Below, in pieces: positions 13,401 to 27,400 of a stretch of DNA of 64,000 nt. A program made the translations under genes and the position numbers. Origin of the DNA: Volvox africanus. Its lineage: Eukaryota; Chlorophyta; Chlorophyceae; Chlamydomonadales; Volvocaceae. The stretch covers positions 62,001 through 126,000 of the forward strand of contig BSDZ01000101.1 in the NCBI GenBank assembly GCA_030268105.1, read 5' to 3'. Positions within the stretch are counted from its first letter, which is position 1. Each line of letters begins with the position of its first letter. The notes under the pieces were generated by a model. The model saw only the letters and a program-made list of their open reading frames with translations, was not told the DNA's origin and searched no databases.

Positions 13401-16400
13401 AGCGCTCGGCAAACCCCCGTGGCCTTATAGTTGTTGCTGCATAAAAAGGATGGGGTGCTGCCTGCGAGGTGACGGCGCCAGAGGGTCGGCAGATGTCGGG
13501 AGGATTGGGAGCGGAGAGGCGGGGTTTGCCAGAGTAGACCCACATGGAAAGAAATGGGCGCGGGGAACTGCCCCAACCCTGGGCCCACAGAGATTGCACC
13601 ACATGGATGAACGTCCGGATTGGAACTTGTACGTGAGGGTATCCCATCATTCATCGCTAGACATTTTCCATGCGCGGATGGAGCTGCCCTGACGGATACA
13701 TAAAAGGTTATTCAATTCTGCAATTTCGCCTCCTTCCGAAGCCGCAATACACACACGCACACACACGCGCGCGCACCTCTCTTCCGCCGAGCCGTTCCTA
13801 GAGCTCCCCTTCGCGGTTGCTACTCACCGCTCTGCACCCCCGATGCGGCGTCGCAAAAGAGCCTCTGCCCAGGGACAGCTAACATATAACTGGAGCAGGT
13901 CGAGTTGGGCAGCAGACAGCCGGCGCCCGCACCCCAGGACAGCAAGCCAGCAGCAGAGCGGTTGGTGACGTACCAGCCCGTATCGTCCAGATACGAGAGC
14001 GTAAGGTTGGACAGCACAGGCGGGGTGCCATCGGCCGCGAAGGTGGTCGAGGCGACCATTACCTCACCCTACAGGACATGTAAAGCTTGCGTGGGGCGTT
14101 TAAGCAAGCACGTTAAGGCTGGCATATCGCCTTAAGGCCTACCAAAGCGCGGGCAAGGAACCGGGTACACCATGAAATGCGGAGGGGGGGAATGCGGTAT
14201 GCGGGTATCACACCAAGGTACCCTCGCCCGTTGGGTCCGGGGACAGAGCGCCGTCCTCATTAATTGGATCGCTTCTTCTGGCTTTTTGCCAAGGGCAAGG
14301 ACGTCGAAATCAAATGGTTAGGCCCTCGCATTCAAACCACACAATTACGCCCCTTCTAGGCCCTCCGCGCTCAGCCGATAAGCAAATCGGACGCACACCA
14401 CTCACACGTAGATGCAGCCCCATAGCATCTTACCTGGTAATGCGTGTACTCCCAGTGCGATCCTGCGCTGCCCGCCGAACCTTCCTCCTCCAGCTGCGCC
14501 CCTGCCAGGTCTGGGCACGAGAACTGTGCCCGCGCTGCGTCACGGATTTTGGGGCTGACAAGCATCTGCACCTGCTTGCCGCCTACCGTGGAAGACTGCA
14601 AGAGCTCGCCAAGCGGTCGCAGAGTGCCGTCCGGGCGGCGTGTCAGATTGTACATTGAGTCCGTGAAGCCCTGTGGAAAGATGGTGCGCGAATACAGAGG
14701 ATGAATCCGCTGTGAAACCACGTGTGTAATAAATAATGCGGTAGAAAGGCTCACGTGTTATGAACCACACACACGTGCGGGGGATGCATGGCGTGAGCTT
14801 GTTGGGCTTCGCGCGTCGTCTTGGGGCTTGTCATTCTGTTGGCCAGGGCCCATGTTTCAGGACTTCATGTCGATCAATTCCTGGAAATGATGCGACTGTC
14901 CGACTCAAGGTCCATAGCAATGTCGATGCTCTTATCCGATTTTTAAGTTCCAAATACCAATTGATTCCCTAGGTCCTCTGCTAATCGTTCCCACAGCCGG
15001 ACGCTAAACGGCGTCAACCTGCGCCTCAGGACGACCCAAGGACCCTCGGGCGAAGCTGACCCTCGGGCCCAATGCTCTGCGCACGCTTATTAAAACTTTT
15101 CCTCTTCCAGCTCAAGGCGTGAACTGGAACCCACACCTAACCATGTCCGCACTTTATGCATCCACTCACCAAAGCATGAATCATCTCGTGCGTCAACACC
15201 GCTGTGAGCTGCTCCTCATTCAGAACCTCCAGAGCCCGAGGACACACGTTTGCCGCACCCAACAATGGCCGATTGTTGCCCAGGTCCAGCAAGCAGGGCT
15301 TTGCCCACGCGGCCGCGCCACTTTCACAGTCATCGTTTCGCACAGCAGTGATGTACAAGTACATGTCTGTATCATCGCCCTGAGGACGTTGTACAGATGG
15401 GCCATGGGAAGAGGTCGGGCGGGAGAGCGAGACGCACGGGCGGGAATGCAGATGCGTAAGGTTCAGGATAAAGAAACCCAGCGCGCGATCAGAGGCGCAG
15501 CGCGGAAAAGATATGTTGGAAGGCCGCAACGAGAGCCTCCGGTGGTGGGAAAGTGGTGGTGGGAAAGCGCATGAAGAGTAAGGCAAATTACGAGATCAAG
15601 GAAGGCCAAGCGGTGCCTAGCTATCAGTTGAAGTGGAGAGATCCTATAGCTACGATTAAATGATACTAGAATCACAGAAGGCCACACAGCATACTGCTTT
15701 GCAATTCAGATGCAATCATGCCATAGCGTAACACGCGGATTAGCCGCAGCCCTGCAGCCCCACGAAGCGGCCACACGGGATGTCCCCTTCCTCCCGACCC
15801 CGTCCGCTCCTTCGCACATTGGTACCCGCGTAGCTGGCGCAACCCGTGCCATATCCCGATGCTCCACCGCCCACGCCTGATGCTGGCCCCGATATGCCGC
15901 GACCCAGCGCCTGCCGTTGAGAGTTTGTAGTGAAGGAGGTACAGTTGAAGGGATTGACTATGTGCTCGGGCATGACGGTGGCCAGACCGCATTCGCGGTT
16001 TGGGTTGAGCGCGCGCATGTTGAAGTCGGGGTAGCAGGCCCAGGTGTTGAAGTTGCAGTAGGGGTCCACAAGCATACCGCCACTCGAGGGCCGCTTTACC
16101 TGCGCGGGGTCAAAAGCGAGATGGGCACGGGTGAACTGTGACTACAAATGGGAATTGGACGCCGGCAGGGTTGGGATGGTGCGATTGGCGACAACGGCTA
16201 GCCGGCTGATGGATCTGTCAGAAAGGCCAGAAAGGCAAGCGGGGCCCAGAGCTGCGGCGGCAGCTGCGCGACAACCGGAGCATCATGCAGTAGCAGAAAA
16301 CAACGCTTTCTTCTGTATTGAGTACATCACCAAGTTCAGGACAGCGACAGGGGCTATCGTGCCTGTGAGGCCCTCGCAGTGCCCAGCAGCTGCCCACTCT

Positions 16401-17516
16401 AATCCCAAAACTCCTCCCGTCCTCAAAGTCCTGTTTCCGCCACAGTTGCCCACCAGCTCCTTACAAGGATAAACTTCCGTAGGATTCGACGTACGGCCTC
16501 CACAACGCGTGTGAGCATCTGCTGCTGCGAGGCGTCCAAGGCGCCCAGCTGCTGATACGTTACCGACAGTCGGATGGGTGCGGGTGCTGGACTTGCCGAC
16601 TGGAGTGTGTTTTGGATTCAGCACACGGGGAATGCGGAATGGGGGAAGGGGAAACGGTATGCGGAAATTTGCAAATGTGAAACCATGGATCGTGGATCCC
16701 CAGGGTACATGATTTTCGAGGTGGACGTTACGCGGTTACCAAGGCAGCACAGCACGCGGACCAAGCCTAACGTGACGGTATTCAACACATACAGGCTGTC
16801 AATCGCGGTGGTGAAGACGGGGTCCACCCTAGTGGCCCGGTAATATTCTTACTAGGCCAACCACGAAGGGGCTGCGCCAGGACTGAGGCGCATGGTATTA
16901 CCCCAGCAGCAATCCAAAATCCCAGGTGAAATACTATGGCAATCTTCTCAGGGCAGCCAAATGCGCCATCTTGGTTCCCTGGCACGTGCAACCCATGCTA
17001 TCCCAATAACACTGGCACCTGTTGCAAACTCCGGCCCCGCGGATCCAGGGCCGACTCCTCCTCCCTCAACTCATCGCGAGGATCAGTGCCATCCTCCTGC
17101 ATCCCGTTGCCGACGTCGGATGCAGCCGCAGCCCGCGAGCCAACACTGTTGGCGACCCGATCCGCTTGCCACTGCTGCAGTTCCAGCTCTGCTGCGTCCA
17201 TGTGTATGCCCTCCGCCGACGAAGCCTCATCCTTGCTACGGACTTGGACATTGCCATGACCGTCCGTGTCAGTCATTTCCATTTCGCGTGTCCAGTCACT
17301 GTTCTGTGTATCGGCCTTGACTTTTCCAATGGGGGAGGCTTTCCGCAGGCCCCATGAAGCTGATCCCATATGCAATTGCTGCGCTACATGTCGTGCAGCA
17401 AGGTCTTGGATTTGACGGTGTACAACGTGATGTCCGCAAGACTGTACGGCGACCAGTAACCCCAGGCTAAGGGCAGCGAGAAGAGCCAGGACTGCAAGGC
17501 CGGGACGAGCAGAAAT
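10435..17516 (-). CDS. Leishmanolysin-like (M8) zinc metallopeptidase with C-terminal membrane anchor
   Basis: Exons: 17516-17019, 16882-16853 (tentative), 16599-16465, 16099-15764, 15379-15170, 14670-14434, 14068-13828, 12924-12793, 12201-11372, 11043-10435; they join in phase to about 1085 aa. Near the N terminus are a hydrophobic segment and 'SCGHHVVHRQIQDL', like the propeptide cysteine switch of the GP63 family. The zinc site 'LTHEMIHAL' (HExxH) ends one exon and is followed by 'GF'; the third His is in 'GSHWEYTHYQ' and the Met-turn in 'GEVMVAS', as in M8 peptidases. 'LSYLDDTGWYVTN' and a Cys-rich EGF-like region ('CNPTGGECLDGTCYC') follow, then a Pro-rich module, one transmembrane helix (about residues 910-935) and a cytoplasmic tail of about 150 residues. 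It would act at the cell surface; cell-wall or matrix proteolysis is inferred. The true start is unresolved: the frame is closed by an upstream TGA and 17516 follows a CAG acceptor, so an upstream first exon is likely. Confidence 0.85.
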
Positions 17517-18435
17517 CTGACACGTACCATATCAAAGTAGATTTATGCAACGCGAGGTAGGTGAATATTCAAGCTTCCAGCAGCTCACAGGAAGGTTAAC
17601 CAAAGGTACACTGATAACCCAAGACCGATACACCATGTAACATGCAAAATGCAATCCTTCATTTAACCCCTAAATAAAGGATTGCCATTCGGCGTATGGC
17701 TTTCATGTCCCCATCGTTGCTTGGTCCCCAAAAAAATTCCAATTGCTCACCTTTACAGCAAAACATATCTTCAAAAATTTTCTTATGAGAACTGTTGGGG
17801 TAGTTTTGAAAGGAAACCGCACAGGCGCCGATGTTTCTCGGTCTAAATGTTACCTTACGATACTTGGAGCATTGGAAAAAATAATGATATGAATATCATC
17901 AGCAGATCCAAAGAAACAGGTGCTACAGGTGCGTCTCCAATAATGAAGGAAAACTGACAATAATCTGTTTGACAAGCAGCCCTAACATTCAATTACTTAT
18001 TACAGATTCAAGCGTTACATCTGCAGAGTTGCTCACAGAATCTGAAGCTATACGACGCTCACAACATACGATAGGAGCTGGGTAAGACGTGTCGTCATCG
18101 ATCGTTAAATAGTGCGTTCATCGATCCATAACATCATGCCACCAGTACAGTCAAAATATTATTTTATTGGACAACAGCGGTGCAACTGGAGGCATGACAG
18201 TTGCGTCGTACGGGAAACGGGAAAGTCCTTGCCAGCAAACTTTCAACGCAATTGCAGCCTAATCGCGGCAAATATAATTATTAAGACATGAATATTATAC
18301 AATTGTCCATCAGTAAATATTCGTGTTCAAATTTACACATTTATCTTGATCTTACGCGCGTACAGTACTTTCAGTACACACATAAATAGAGTCAGCGAAG
18401 CATTATCTTTTAAACGAATTTCGGTTGCTTGTGGA
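17517..18435. promoter_or_regulatory. Divergent intergenic region
   Basis: Separates the minus-strand metallopeptidase gene from the plus-strand ABC transporter gene, which start head to head, so both promoters should lie here, along with a possible missing first exon of the metallopeptidase. It is AT-richer than the flanking exons. No TATA box or known motif can be assigned with confidence. Confidence 0.35.
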
Positions 18436-21400
18436 ATGACAGTTGATTCAAGTAATCCATCCAAGTTATCAACTACACAGCACACAGCATTGCAAGTGGA
18501 AGCAGTGGCGTCGGACGTTAGCGGTAGCGGTAGTGGTGATACTATAAAAAGGATGGGCGGCAGCGGAGCGGTGGTATCACACAGCTCCCCAGCAACCCCT
18601 CTCAGCTCGGTGCTGCCTAAGTGGTGGCGCCTTGCAAAGATATGGTTTACGGGTACGTGCATACAGTTGCAACGCAGGGACAACCAGCATGCATTCTGGG
18701 ATGGGTTCGCAGTTGTTATAGCTGCTTAAGTCCAGTAGGTGCTGCAGACCCGAATGCTCTTATCCCATATCATTCCGGCAAGCCACTCCGCTTCTACCGT
18801 ACACGCACTAGGAGAGGAGCGATGGGCTGCCCGAGGCTATGCAGCTGCCGTGATCTTGCTGGCGCTGGTAACCACTCTCTTTTCCGTGCATGTGAGCTGC
18901 GGGGACAGCGGGGTAGTTTCTGTGCGCACGATCCGTCCGCTCTATCCGGCCCCTACCAGCGTGTGGGTATAGGATGGTGTGATGGAGCTGGGTGCTTACC
19001 GCACGCAGCAGAGACTTGGACTGGGTGTGGTACTTCACACAGCGGATGAGCAGTTACAGCGATGATGAAGCGCACGAGTACACGGCAAAAGCAGACATAT
19101 ATGCGTTTTTGAGGACGAACTCACTGAAGAGGCCTGATTCCCATTAGGCGATCTGTGAGACGAAGAGTTGTGAAAAGCGTCTCAATACCAGGGCGAAAAG
19201 GGGACGTAAATGTGCAATGTGCTAAGAATAATTACCCAATGGTGTAGTGTGCAGCCAGAGGGTACCCGAGTGTGCAGCCAGAGGGTAAAGTCGGCGCCAA
19301 GGTAGGGGGCCGTCCGACCCACATGCCGGGCCAGTGGATTGTGTGTTCGCAAGATGTCCCGGGTTCAGGATTGGGAGGTCAGGGGGAAAGGTTTGGTTGT
19401 GGAGTAATTTGTGGTGCTAATGCTAACAGACTTTGTAGCAGGCCCCTAAGCACCCCAAAGCGAGTCTCCTGCCCTTTAACCAGCCACTTGACGTCCCGTG
19501 ACCGAAACCCATTCACCGTTCCCCCGACTCCAGATCTCCTACGCCCAACGTGACTTCAGCACTGCGCTTTCAGAGAAAGATGTCGGTGAGTATCTGGCCC
19601 CACGGGCAATACGGGCACACAAGACCGGAGTGGATGGGTTGGGGGTCCGTGGGGTCAGGCACATGGTCATGCACAGGTCATGAAGGCTGGGATGAACCAG
19701 GTCGGAGCCTGTGGGGAAGCCATGTGAGCCCAGTACGCCGCCGATGTGCATTACGAGGTCAGAAACTGGTTTCATATGGCCGTAATGGGTAGTTGGTAAT
19801 GGGTAATGGGTCGCACACATGCCTAGTAAAGCTGTTTCCATGGGCAGGGAGGAATGCGTGGGCGCCATGGAGGTTCAACGCCCGCACCCACCCACCCACC
19901 CACCCACCCCAGCAACTCCTCTCACCGCCACTCAGAGTGTTGTTCTGTTGGTTCTGTAGGGGGTTTCTACGCGGCAGTTCGCAAGTTCGTGGTGATTATC
20001 GTTGTTGCAGCTCCTCTCTTCTCCTTTAACGCATGGGTAGAGGTGAGGCAGGGGCGAAACACAGTTAGTTAGGCTGGCGTTGCAGAGGGAGGGGAGGGAG
20101 ACGAACATCGAAAGGCTGGTAAGGGAGGGAGGGAGGGAGCCGTAAACCCCAGTGAAGGGATTAGGCCAAGAACAAGGGGCGAGGAGAGTTGCTTTCGAAA
20201 GCTGGGTGCTACATGCCTGGCGCGGTGCCCGGTTTCCTTGCTGTCTGCCTTGTTGCCAGAGGGGTTTACAGACGCATACCATGGTGATGAAAATTGCACA
20301 AGCAAATCCCTCCGCCTCAAGAGTCACGGTGCATCAATCTGCATCTTTCGAGGTGCCGCTCTGATGCTGCCTATCGTACCCCTGCCCCTTCCAAACCCCT
20401 GGCATAAAATCCTCAGGAACGCCTGGTACTGGCGTGGCGGGCCTACCTCACGCGCCGTCTCGCGCGGGCGTATTTTGCAAACCGGTATGTGTTGATGTGT
20501 GTGAGTTACAAAGTTAGCTTGTGGTAGACGTTGGTGACAGCGGGGTGGTGGTGTACAGCGCCGTTTTAATGCACGTCCGTTCTGAGCTTATGCGGTATTC
20601 CCAGTGTGATGTTACGTCCACGTGGATATCCGGATCCACACACCACCGACCAGGGCAACATAACCTGTCTGTACGATCTGCGTGATGTCCTCCGGGACCC
20701 CTCCCTCTGCTTTTAGCGCCTTCTACCACATCCAGCAGCGGGGTGACAGCATGGCGGCAGGGGCCATATCACACCCTAGTTCCGCAACAGCGCTGTCAGA
20801 AACGTCCGCCGCTGCCACGATGGCAGCCACCTCTGCATCTGGCTCTGTTGGCGGCGGCGGCATCGACAACCCCGACCAGCGCCTTTGCGACGACGTGGGG
20901 TCCTTCGTGCGCAGCAGCGTGTCTCTGTCATTGACGGTGTGCCGCAAGATATTCAGCTGCGTCGCGTTTGCGGGTGCGGAAGTGGGCGGAACGGGGTCTG
21001 GAGCAGAGTGGGCACCATAGCGGCACCGAACGTCAGCCACCGGACAGTGAATGCGTTGGGTGCGGATTGCGGTTCTTAATCGGAGGGGCAAACTTATGCC
21101 GTCTCAGCCAAGGAACTAACCCCACATGTATATCGTCCCCCTCATTGCTCGCGCCCTGTTCATGCTCGACCGATCTCAGATCCATCGCAAACCCGGACAC
21201 CCTCCTGGGGGACGCCAACTTGGGGATATCCATTCCTCGTAATCCTAAGATGTGTCACCCTCTCCTTCGAAGATGTGTCTCCATCCCTTTCACGGGCTCT
21301 TTCTTTGTCATGATTTCTCAACTTGTTTGTAACACGACCATGCTATCTGCGGTTTCCCTCCCACATCATCCTGGCAGGTGTACTGTGGGGTGTGTCTGGC

Positions 21401-24400
21401 AGTCTGGTGCTGTTCATGTTCATCTATGCGGCAGTGGGCACCTTCGTCACCACCGCCATGTTTGGTCGTGTGCTGACGTCTTTATTCTATCGGTGAGGGT
21501 GCAGGGTCCACAGGGTGGATGGAGGATGTGGGCGCAGGCAGGTCGCAACACGGTTGGTGTGAGCTCAACTCCATCAAGGTGAGGTGGCGCAATCTTATGT
21601 CCTTACCTATTTGAACCGTTCCTGTCCCCACGTTGTCTGTTGTCTCGGCCCAGGCAGCTGGCCCGTGAGGCCGATCTGCGCTTCAGCCTGGTTCGGGTGC
21701 GAGAGAACGCGGAGAGCATTGCCTTCTACGGGGGTGCGTTGCGGACGTTGGGGGTAAGGGCATCTCGGCCACCATGCAGCGAGATAGACGTTCGAATCCC
21801 AAATAATTAGCGGTGGAGTTCCAACCTGACCATTTCACTGACAGCATCAGTCCTATGCTGCTGACTGCCAAAGCCGTCCCCAGGTTGTTTTTGTGAGTAT
21901 CCTAGACATCGGATTCGGGATGATTAACCGCGGAATCCACGCACAACATCGTCTGCCCGCATACCTGGCACGCACACAGGGGAAGGGGGCGAGCGGGTGC
22001 GGGTGCTGTCCCGCCTGGATGCCGTGCTGGCAGTTGCTGCGGACCGGATACGATGGTCAGCCCTGTACGACCTTTGGACGAGCGTGTACAGCTACGCGAC
22101 TATCCTGGTGCCGTCACTGCTCACTGCTCCCAGGTGTGTTTTTGCCGTGTGTCATGCCTTGAGAGTCTGGACGCCGTGTGCAATCCTGGTTTAGTGTTGT
22201 TGTTGTAGTGGGGGACTCACGTTGGGCAGCTATGCACTTGACTGGTTACTTGCGGAAGCGGGTAATACCGCCTAGAGGCGCATTGCACGCGGTCGTGAGG
22301 TGTGGGCTCCCCACGAAGAAGTAGCCAACTTGCTTCCCCTAGCACGGGATATGGCCACCGGACATGTGGTGCTCATGGAAGCAAGAGCCTGGGACGCAGG
22401 ACAGAGGAAGAGAAACCCGCCTGGTTGTATCGGGTTTGTACGCACTCCGCGGTATACGGCGGTAGTTTCATCCCCCAACTGCGAAGTCCCGACATTACAA
22501 CCTCTCGCCCTCTACATCTGCCTTGCATAAGGTACTTCGCTGGCGAGATTGAGTTTGGTGTCATCAGCCAGGCATCCTTCGCCTTCTCCCGCATTGACGC
22601 GGCGCTGTCCATCATCATCAACAACTTGGCGCAGATCTCGGGGCTGGCGGTAACAGGGGGTTCAGGGGGTTCAGGGTTGAGGTTGCATTGTCGGGTGCTG
22701 TAACAAACGGAACAGCAGAGCAGCAGAGCAGCAGGCATGTAGGCGCGCCTATTGGAGTTGGCAGCTGAACGACGTTATTGGGCAATGGCGAAGCATGGGT
22801 ATCGCCTGCCTACTCATGGTCCTTTCTCTAGGCCTTGAACTAGGAAGCCTGTTCATGATTTGATGTGGCATTCTAAGCCTTAAGCCTACCTGGAACTCGC
22901 CAGGCCCGCGCCCCAACAGTGCGGGCTCACACGCATCGTATTTAGAGGATTGAGGTTGCCGTGCTATGAAATTGCCTTGCCCCTTCCACCATCAGGCAGA
23001 GACGGAACGACTGGATACGCTGATTGCCGCCATGAATGCACCGTTTGCGGCCCTGGAGGGAGATGTTGGCGGAAAGGACAGGTAGGTGGGGTGGTGGACG
23101 AGTGAGAGTCATGCTCGGGGTATGTCTACATGTGCGGTCCAGGGTGGCGGTAACGACATTTCAGCGCCAAACTTCAGTGCTGAAAGCTGCCCGAGGCATT
23201 CCCCGCGGTACCAACATGTTGCCCTTCCACGCCGGCCCTTGCTTGATTCCCTGCTCCGCTTCTTAGTCCTGCTCCTCCCCTTCCATCCTTCGCTGCTGTT
23301 GGTATGTGATGCAGCCGCGCCTCGCTGTGCTGTGCAGTGCACTTAGGTTGCCGCTTGGGTGGGCGCACTGCAATCGTGTCACCTTATGATTACATAAGCA
23401 CATGCTGGGCCTGGCTGGGCAGACCCACCCTAAGCTATGTAGCCGAATTTCCCTTCTCTCGTGGAACACCAGCGAACACGTCCGGACCGAATCAGACCAT
23501 TGGTGGAAGACGACTGAATTCAGGTTAATCTAAACTGAAAACCTGATGCAAACTGAAAGCCTCTGGCAAAGCTATTCGCGTTTTGACACGGGACTGCGCT
23601 CCTCGCTTAAATCAACCCGTCACTACCGCAGTCGCGGATCAGCTGCAGCAGCTGCTGCTGCTGCTGCTGCGGCGGCGGCGGCATCGCTACTCCTGTCCTC
23701 CGCCGGCGGCAGTGATGTCATTCGCCGTCGTACCGATCCGGACCTTCGCGGCCTGGTGCTGCAGCATCTGAGTGTCATCACCCCTAGTGGTTCCGGAAGG
23801 GGCTTCGCGGGTGCGGCGGCCAAGCTGCTGGCGACCGATCTCAGCCTGGTGTTAGAAGCGGGTGAGGACTGGACTGGACTGGACTGGGGAAACGGCAGCG
23901 GAGCCACACAGGTCCCGGAACAGCAGCAATATGCACTTGTGGTAATCAGTGCTGTTGTGTTCTTTCGCTTGCTGTCGCTCAGGAAGGAGCCGTGGTGAAC
24001 AGACACAAATAATAGGGGTTGGGCGACTGGTCAGCGAGGTGCGAGTGGGGTTTTTGGGAAGACTGAAGGTGGGAAAGAATTGCGCAAGTAGATGGATCAG
24101 GTAGGGGAATTGAAGGGGGAATGTGTTGGTAGAGCGGTGGAGTGCTGTCCCGTTGCTTGAAGGGGTCCCCACAGGGCATCACGGGATATTGCCCCCACCT
24201 CCCTCGGCCCCGGCTCTCCTCACCCTACAAACCCTACTCGCCCGTCAGGCCAGTCCCTATTGGTGGTCGGCCCCAGTGGCTGCGGCAAGTCCTCCCTGAT
24301 GAGAGCCATCGCGGGGCTTTGGACAGCCGGGTCGGGCACCGTGGTGCTGCCTGGCTGTGCCCCGTCCGCCAGTCGTGGGTCAATACCAGTCTTTTTTTTG

Positions 24401-27400
24401 CCCCAAAAGCCCTTCATGCCCCTTGGCGACCTGCGCACGCAACTCACCTTCCCTGCAGGTGCTGCAGGTTGGTTTGATGCAGTAATGAATATGACGCAGT
24501 AATACCATAACTGCATGTACATGTCGCACTCAGGGCATGCACTGCACGTGCAATCATAGGGTGGCTGATTCTGGAGGTGGAAAGGGGGATAATTTGGGAC
24601 TAAGAAGTTATGGTACGTGGGGGTAGGGAGAGGTTTGGGGCGCACTTATCACCTTGGCTGTTAAAAACGGGACAAGGTCGGCAGGGAGGCATATATGATT
24701 AAGTACAGCGGATAACTCGGAGGCACCTGACGTCTGTCTTTCCAACGGAAGCAGGTAGAGGGGACTCAACATAGGTTGGTCAAGATAAGTCCGGAGTTCG
24801 GGTCATAGCAGCCACAATGGTGACCGATGAGTCGCGCCTTTCCGATCAGCGGTCTATACAAAGCCATTATACGAAATAGGGGCCCCTGCGCTTTCTGGCA
24901 TGGTGGCCCGGAGTTGGGTTAGCTGGCCACACCTACCTGAGCTATCTCCCTCCTACTGGCTGGGCCACCTGGTCCTGCTCAAATGTCTAGATGGGCATTG
25001 ATTCCCCTACGTGGGTATCTCTTTCTCATCAGGAGCACAAGGGGATGAGGATTCGGCGGTCGGCACCGCAATCTTCAGTGCAAGAGGTGGACACCGCCTG
25101 CCGACGGACTTGCACGAGCGCACGCCGCTCTTGGCAGAGGGACGAGCGCACGCCGCGCAAGGAGTGGCAGGAAGTGGTGGTGATGGCAGTAGCGGCGGCG
25201 TAGCGTCTACATTTGCATCCGCAACCGGCGACGGTTGCACCACTGGTAGCACGGGTCGGTTGCCGCTGTCCGATGAGGAACTCTTGGCACTTCTGGATGA
25301 CGTTAGCTTGCCTGATCTGGTGCAGAGAGTAAGTATGTGTGTGTGTATGTATTGGTGACAGCATGGGAAATAGCAAATCAATAAATGGCATCTTAATGAG
25401 AGAAAATATAAATACCACAAAGTGTGTGTGGAATATAACATATGTATATCTGTGTTTCAGAACGAAGCTGTGGGAATATGTTGACATGGTGATGAGGTCC
25501 CGGGTTGAGTGCACATCGCCACGAGCCCAGATGGCTAGGGCTTGTGGCGACTGGTGGGTTTCGGAGAGAGGGGATTTCGGTGGTCATCTCGCTTCAGCTT
25601 CTGACCAAAGCGAAGTGAGGGAGCCTTGCCCCTTCTCCGTACACGTTGATTCGTAAGAGTGTCCCCCTCCTCATGTCGTGCACGATCATGCAAATGTCTC
25701 TTCCTCTCACTTGGCTTTACCGGCATACCGGCACATTTCCGGCAAGACCTGCTGTTATATTGCTGAAACGTGCGTCACCCAGACCAATAAGTAATCTGTC
25801 TCAATAGCCAATGACGGGGTTTTGCTAACATGGTGTCCCCAATGGTTCCATCCTCGCTAGCGGGAATGGGTCCTCGTAATTTTTAATTTAATTTCTTCTG
25901 TAGGTATTCTACATATGCATCACATCACAGCAGAGCACAGCACATATCCCACCTTCACCGCACAAAGGACAAATGTATGCTGCCGTTACGTACTGGCCTC
26001 CGGACCTGCGTGTCTGCATGTTGTACGGCCTCCCAAAGACGCCCACATCGTTGCTGGCCCAGCCTCCACGTGGGGCCCCGATGTATAGCTGCGCGGTGAC
26101 ATACCTGACAGGGGCTTCATCGCGGGGCTCATAGCGACCCCGCCGGACAGCCACCGTTGAAAGGCCCCTACGAGGGGAATGACGCCCGGTCAAGGGCAGT
26201 TCGTGGAATGTCGTCAATGTCGTCCTTTGCACCGAAGCTTTGCACCACTCCTCGCCCGTATTCACTCGTTCCGTTCCCTCGTGGCCCTGACCCTCCGCCC
26301 TGATCCATTTGCCCATTTGCGGGCTATGCGCCTCGTGGTATGATCCCGGGTTTGTTAACGGGTCCTCGTACAGGTTGGCGGCATGGATGTTGAATTGGAC
26401 TGGTCATCGGTGCTCTCGGTGGGGGAGCAGCAGAGGGTGGCAGTGCTGCGGCTTCTGGCGGCGGGGCCCACGCTGGCGTTCCTGGTGGGTGGGCTCTGAG
26501 GGGATGTGCCCTGAAGGGCCCTCTGGGGCATTGGCAACCATACGTTGGCAACCATACATGCCACGCACTACATGAAACACACATCTTCAGCGCGCACAGC
26601 TGGCAAAGTTCTGGAGATGAGAAAAAAGGAATGAGGCAGGGTAATTTGGAATGCTGCGGGTAGCAGGGCAATTTTGAAGGGCGTGTGTTTTCCTTGGGCA
26701 AGATAGTGGCACAGGGTAGAGGCCTAGGCGTGTACGACGTTCACGGACAGGCAAGGCTTAGTGCTTTGGTGCAGTGGTGTGCGTCCGCATGTGCTATGTT
26801 CTCACACCTGGTACTGATTGCACATCTTAATCTTCTGCACCTCCCTCTTCCACGAACCTTCCTGCCGTTTTCAGGACGAGGCCACGTCGGCGTTGGATGG
26901 ACCCACGGAAGGCCGTCTCTACGGCTTAATACGGTAGGTATAACTGTCTGAATACCCTGCCGGTACCATTAGGAAGGAGTACTTCGGGACGAGCTGAGCA
27001 AACGGCTTCTTTTTGAATCCAAAAGCGCGATGTTACCCGCAAGCACACACGCTCTCCGTGCACATCCATCTGTTGGTTTGTGGGGAAAGCAATACCCCAC
27101 TCCATGTGCTACTCCCCATAACCATGTAAGCAGTTGCGGCACCTTTCCAGACCCATTCGGTCCACCCACCGGGGGCCCTTTATGTTCTGGAAAAGGTCAA
27201 TTTACGACAACATATTTCCCCCGGTTAATAGACATGATCTGTCATCCACGTGCAAGGCCTTTTCTGGAGGGTGCTGTGACACTTTCGTCCTTACCGGTTT
27301 CCCTGTTTGCAGGAAGCGTATTGGCTGCTACGTGTCAGTGGGTCACCGTATGCAGCTGCTGCAACACCACACTCATGTGCTTGAGTGCCTGGGAGGCGGC

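Noticed and set aside
13741..13780. (AC)n/(CG)n run near 13.75 kb and similar short microsatellites
   Set aside because: Simple intronic microsatellites with no associated structure.
16618..16827. Minus-strand peptide 'DPVFTTAIDSLYVLN' as an exon of the metallopeptidase
   Set aside because: Its only good donor leaves phase 2 while the next exon needs phase 0. The 30-nt exon 16882-16853 with a strong GTAAGA donor fits better.
17387..17530. Minus-strand ATG at 17530 opening a signal-peptide-like frame
   Set aside because: It ends at a TAG after 48 codons and is out of frame with the propeptide-like 'SCGHHVVHRQIQDL' frame, which continues in phase into the peptidase exons.
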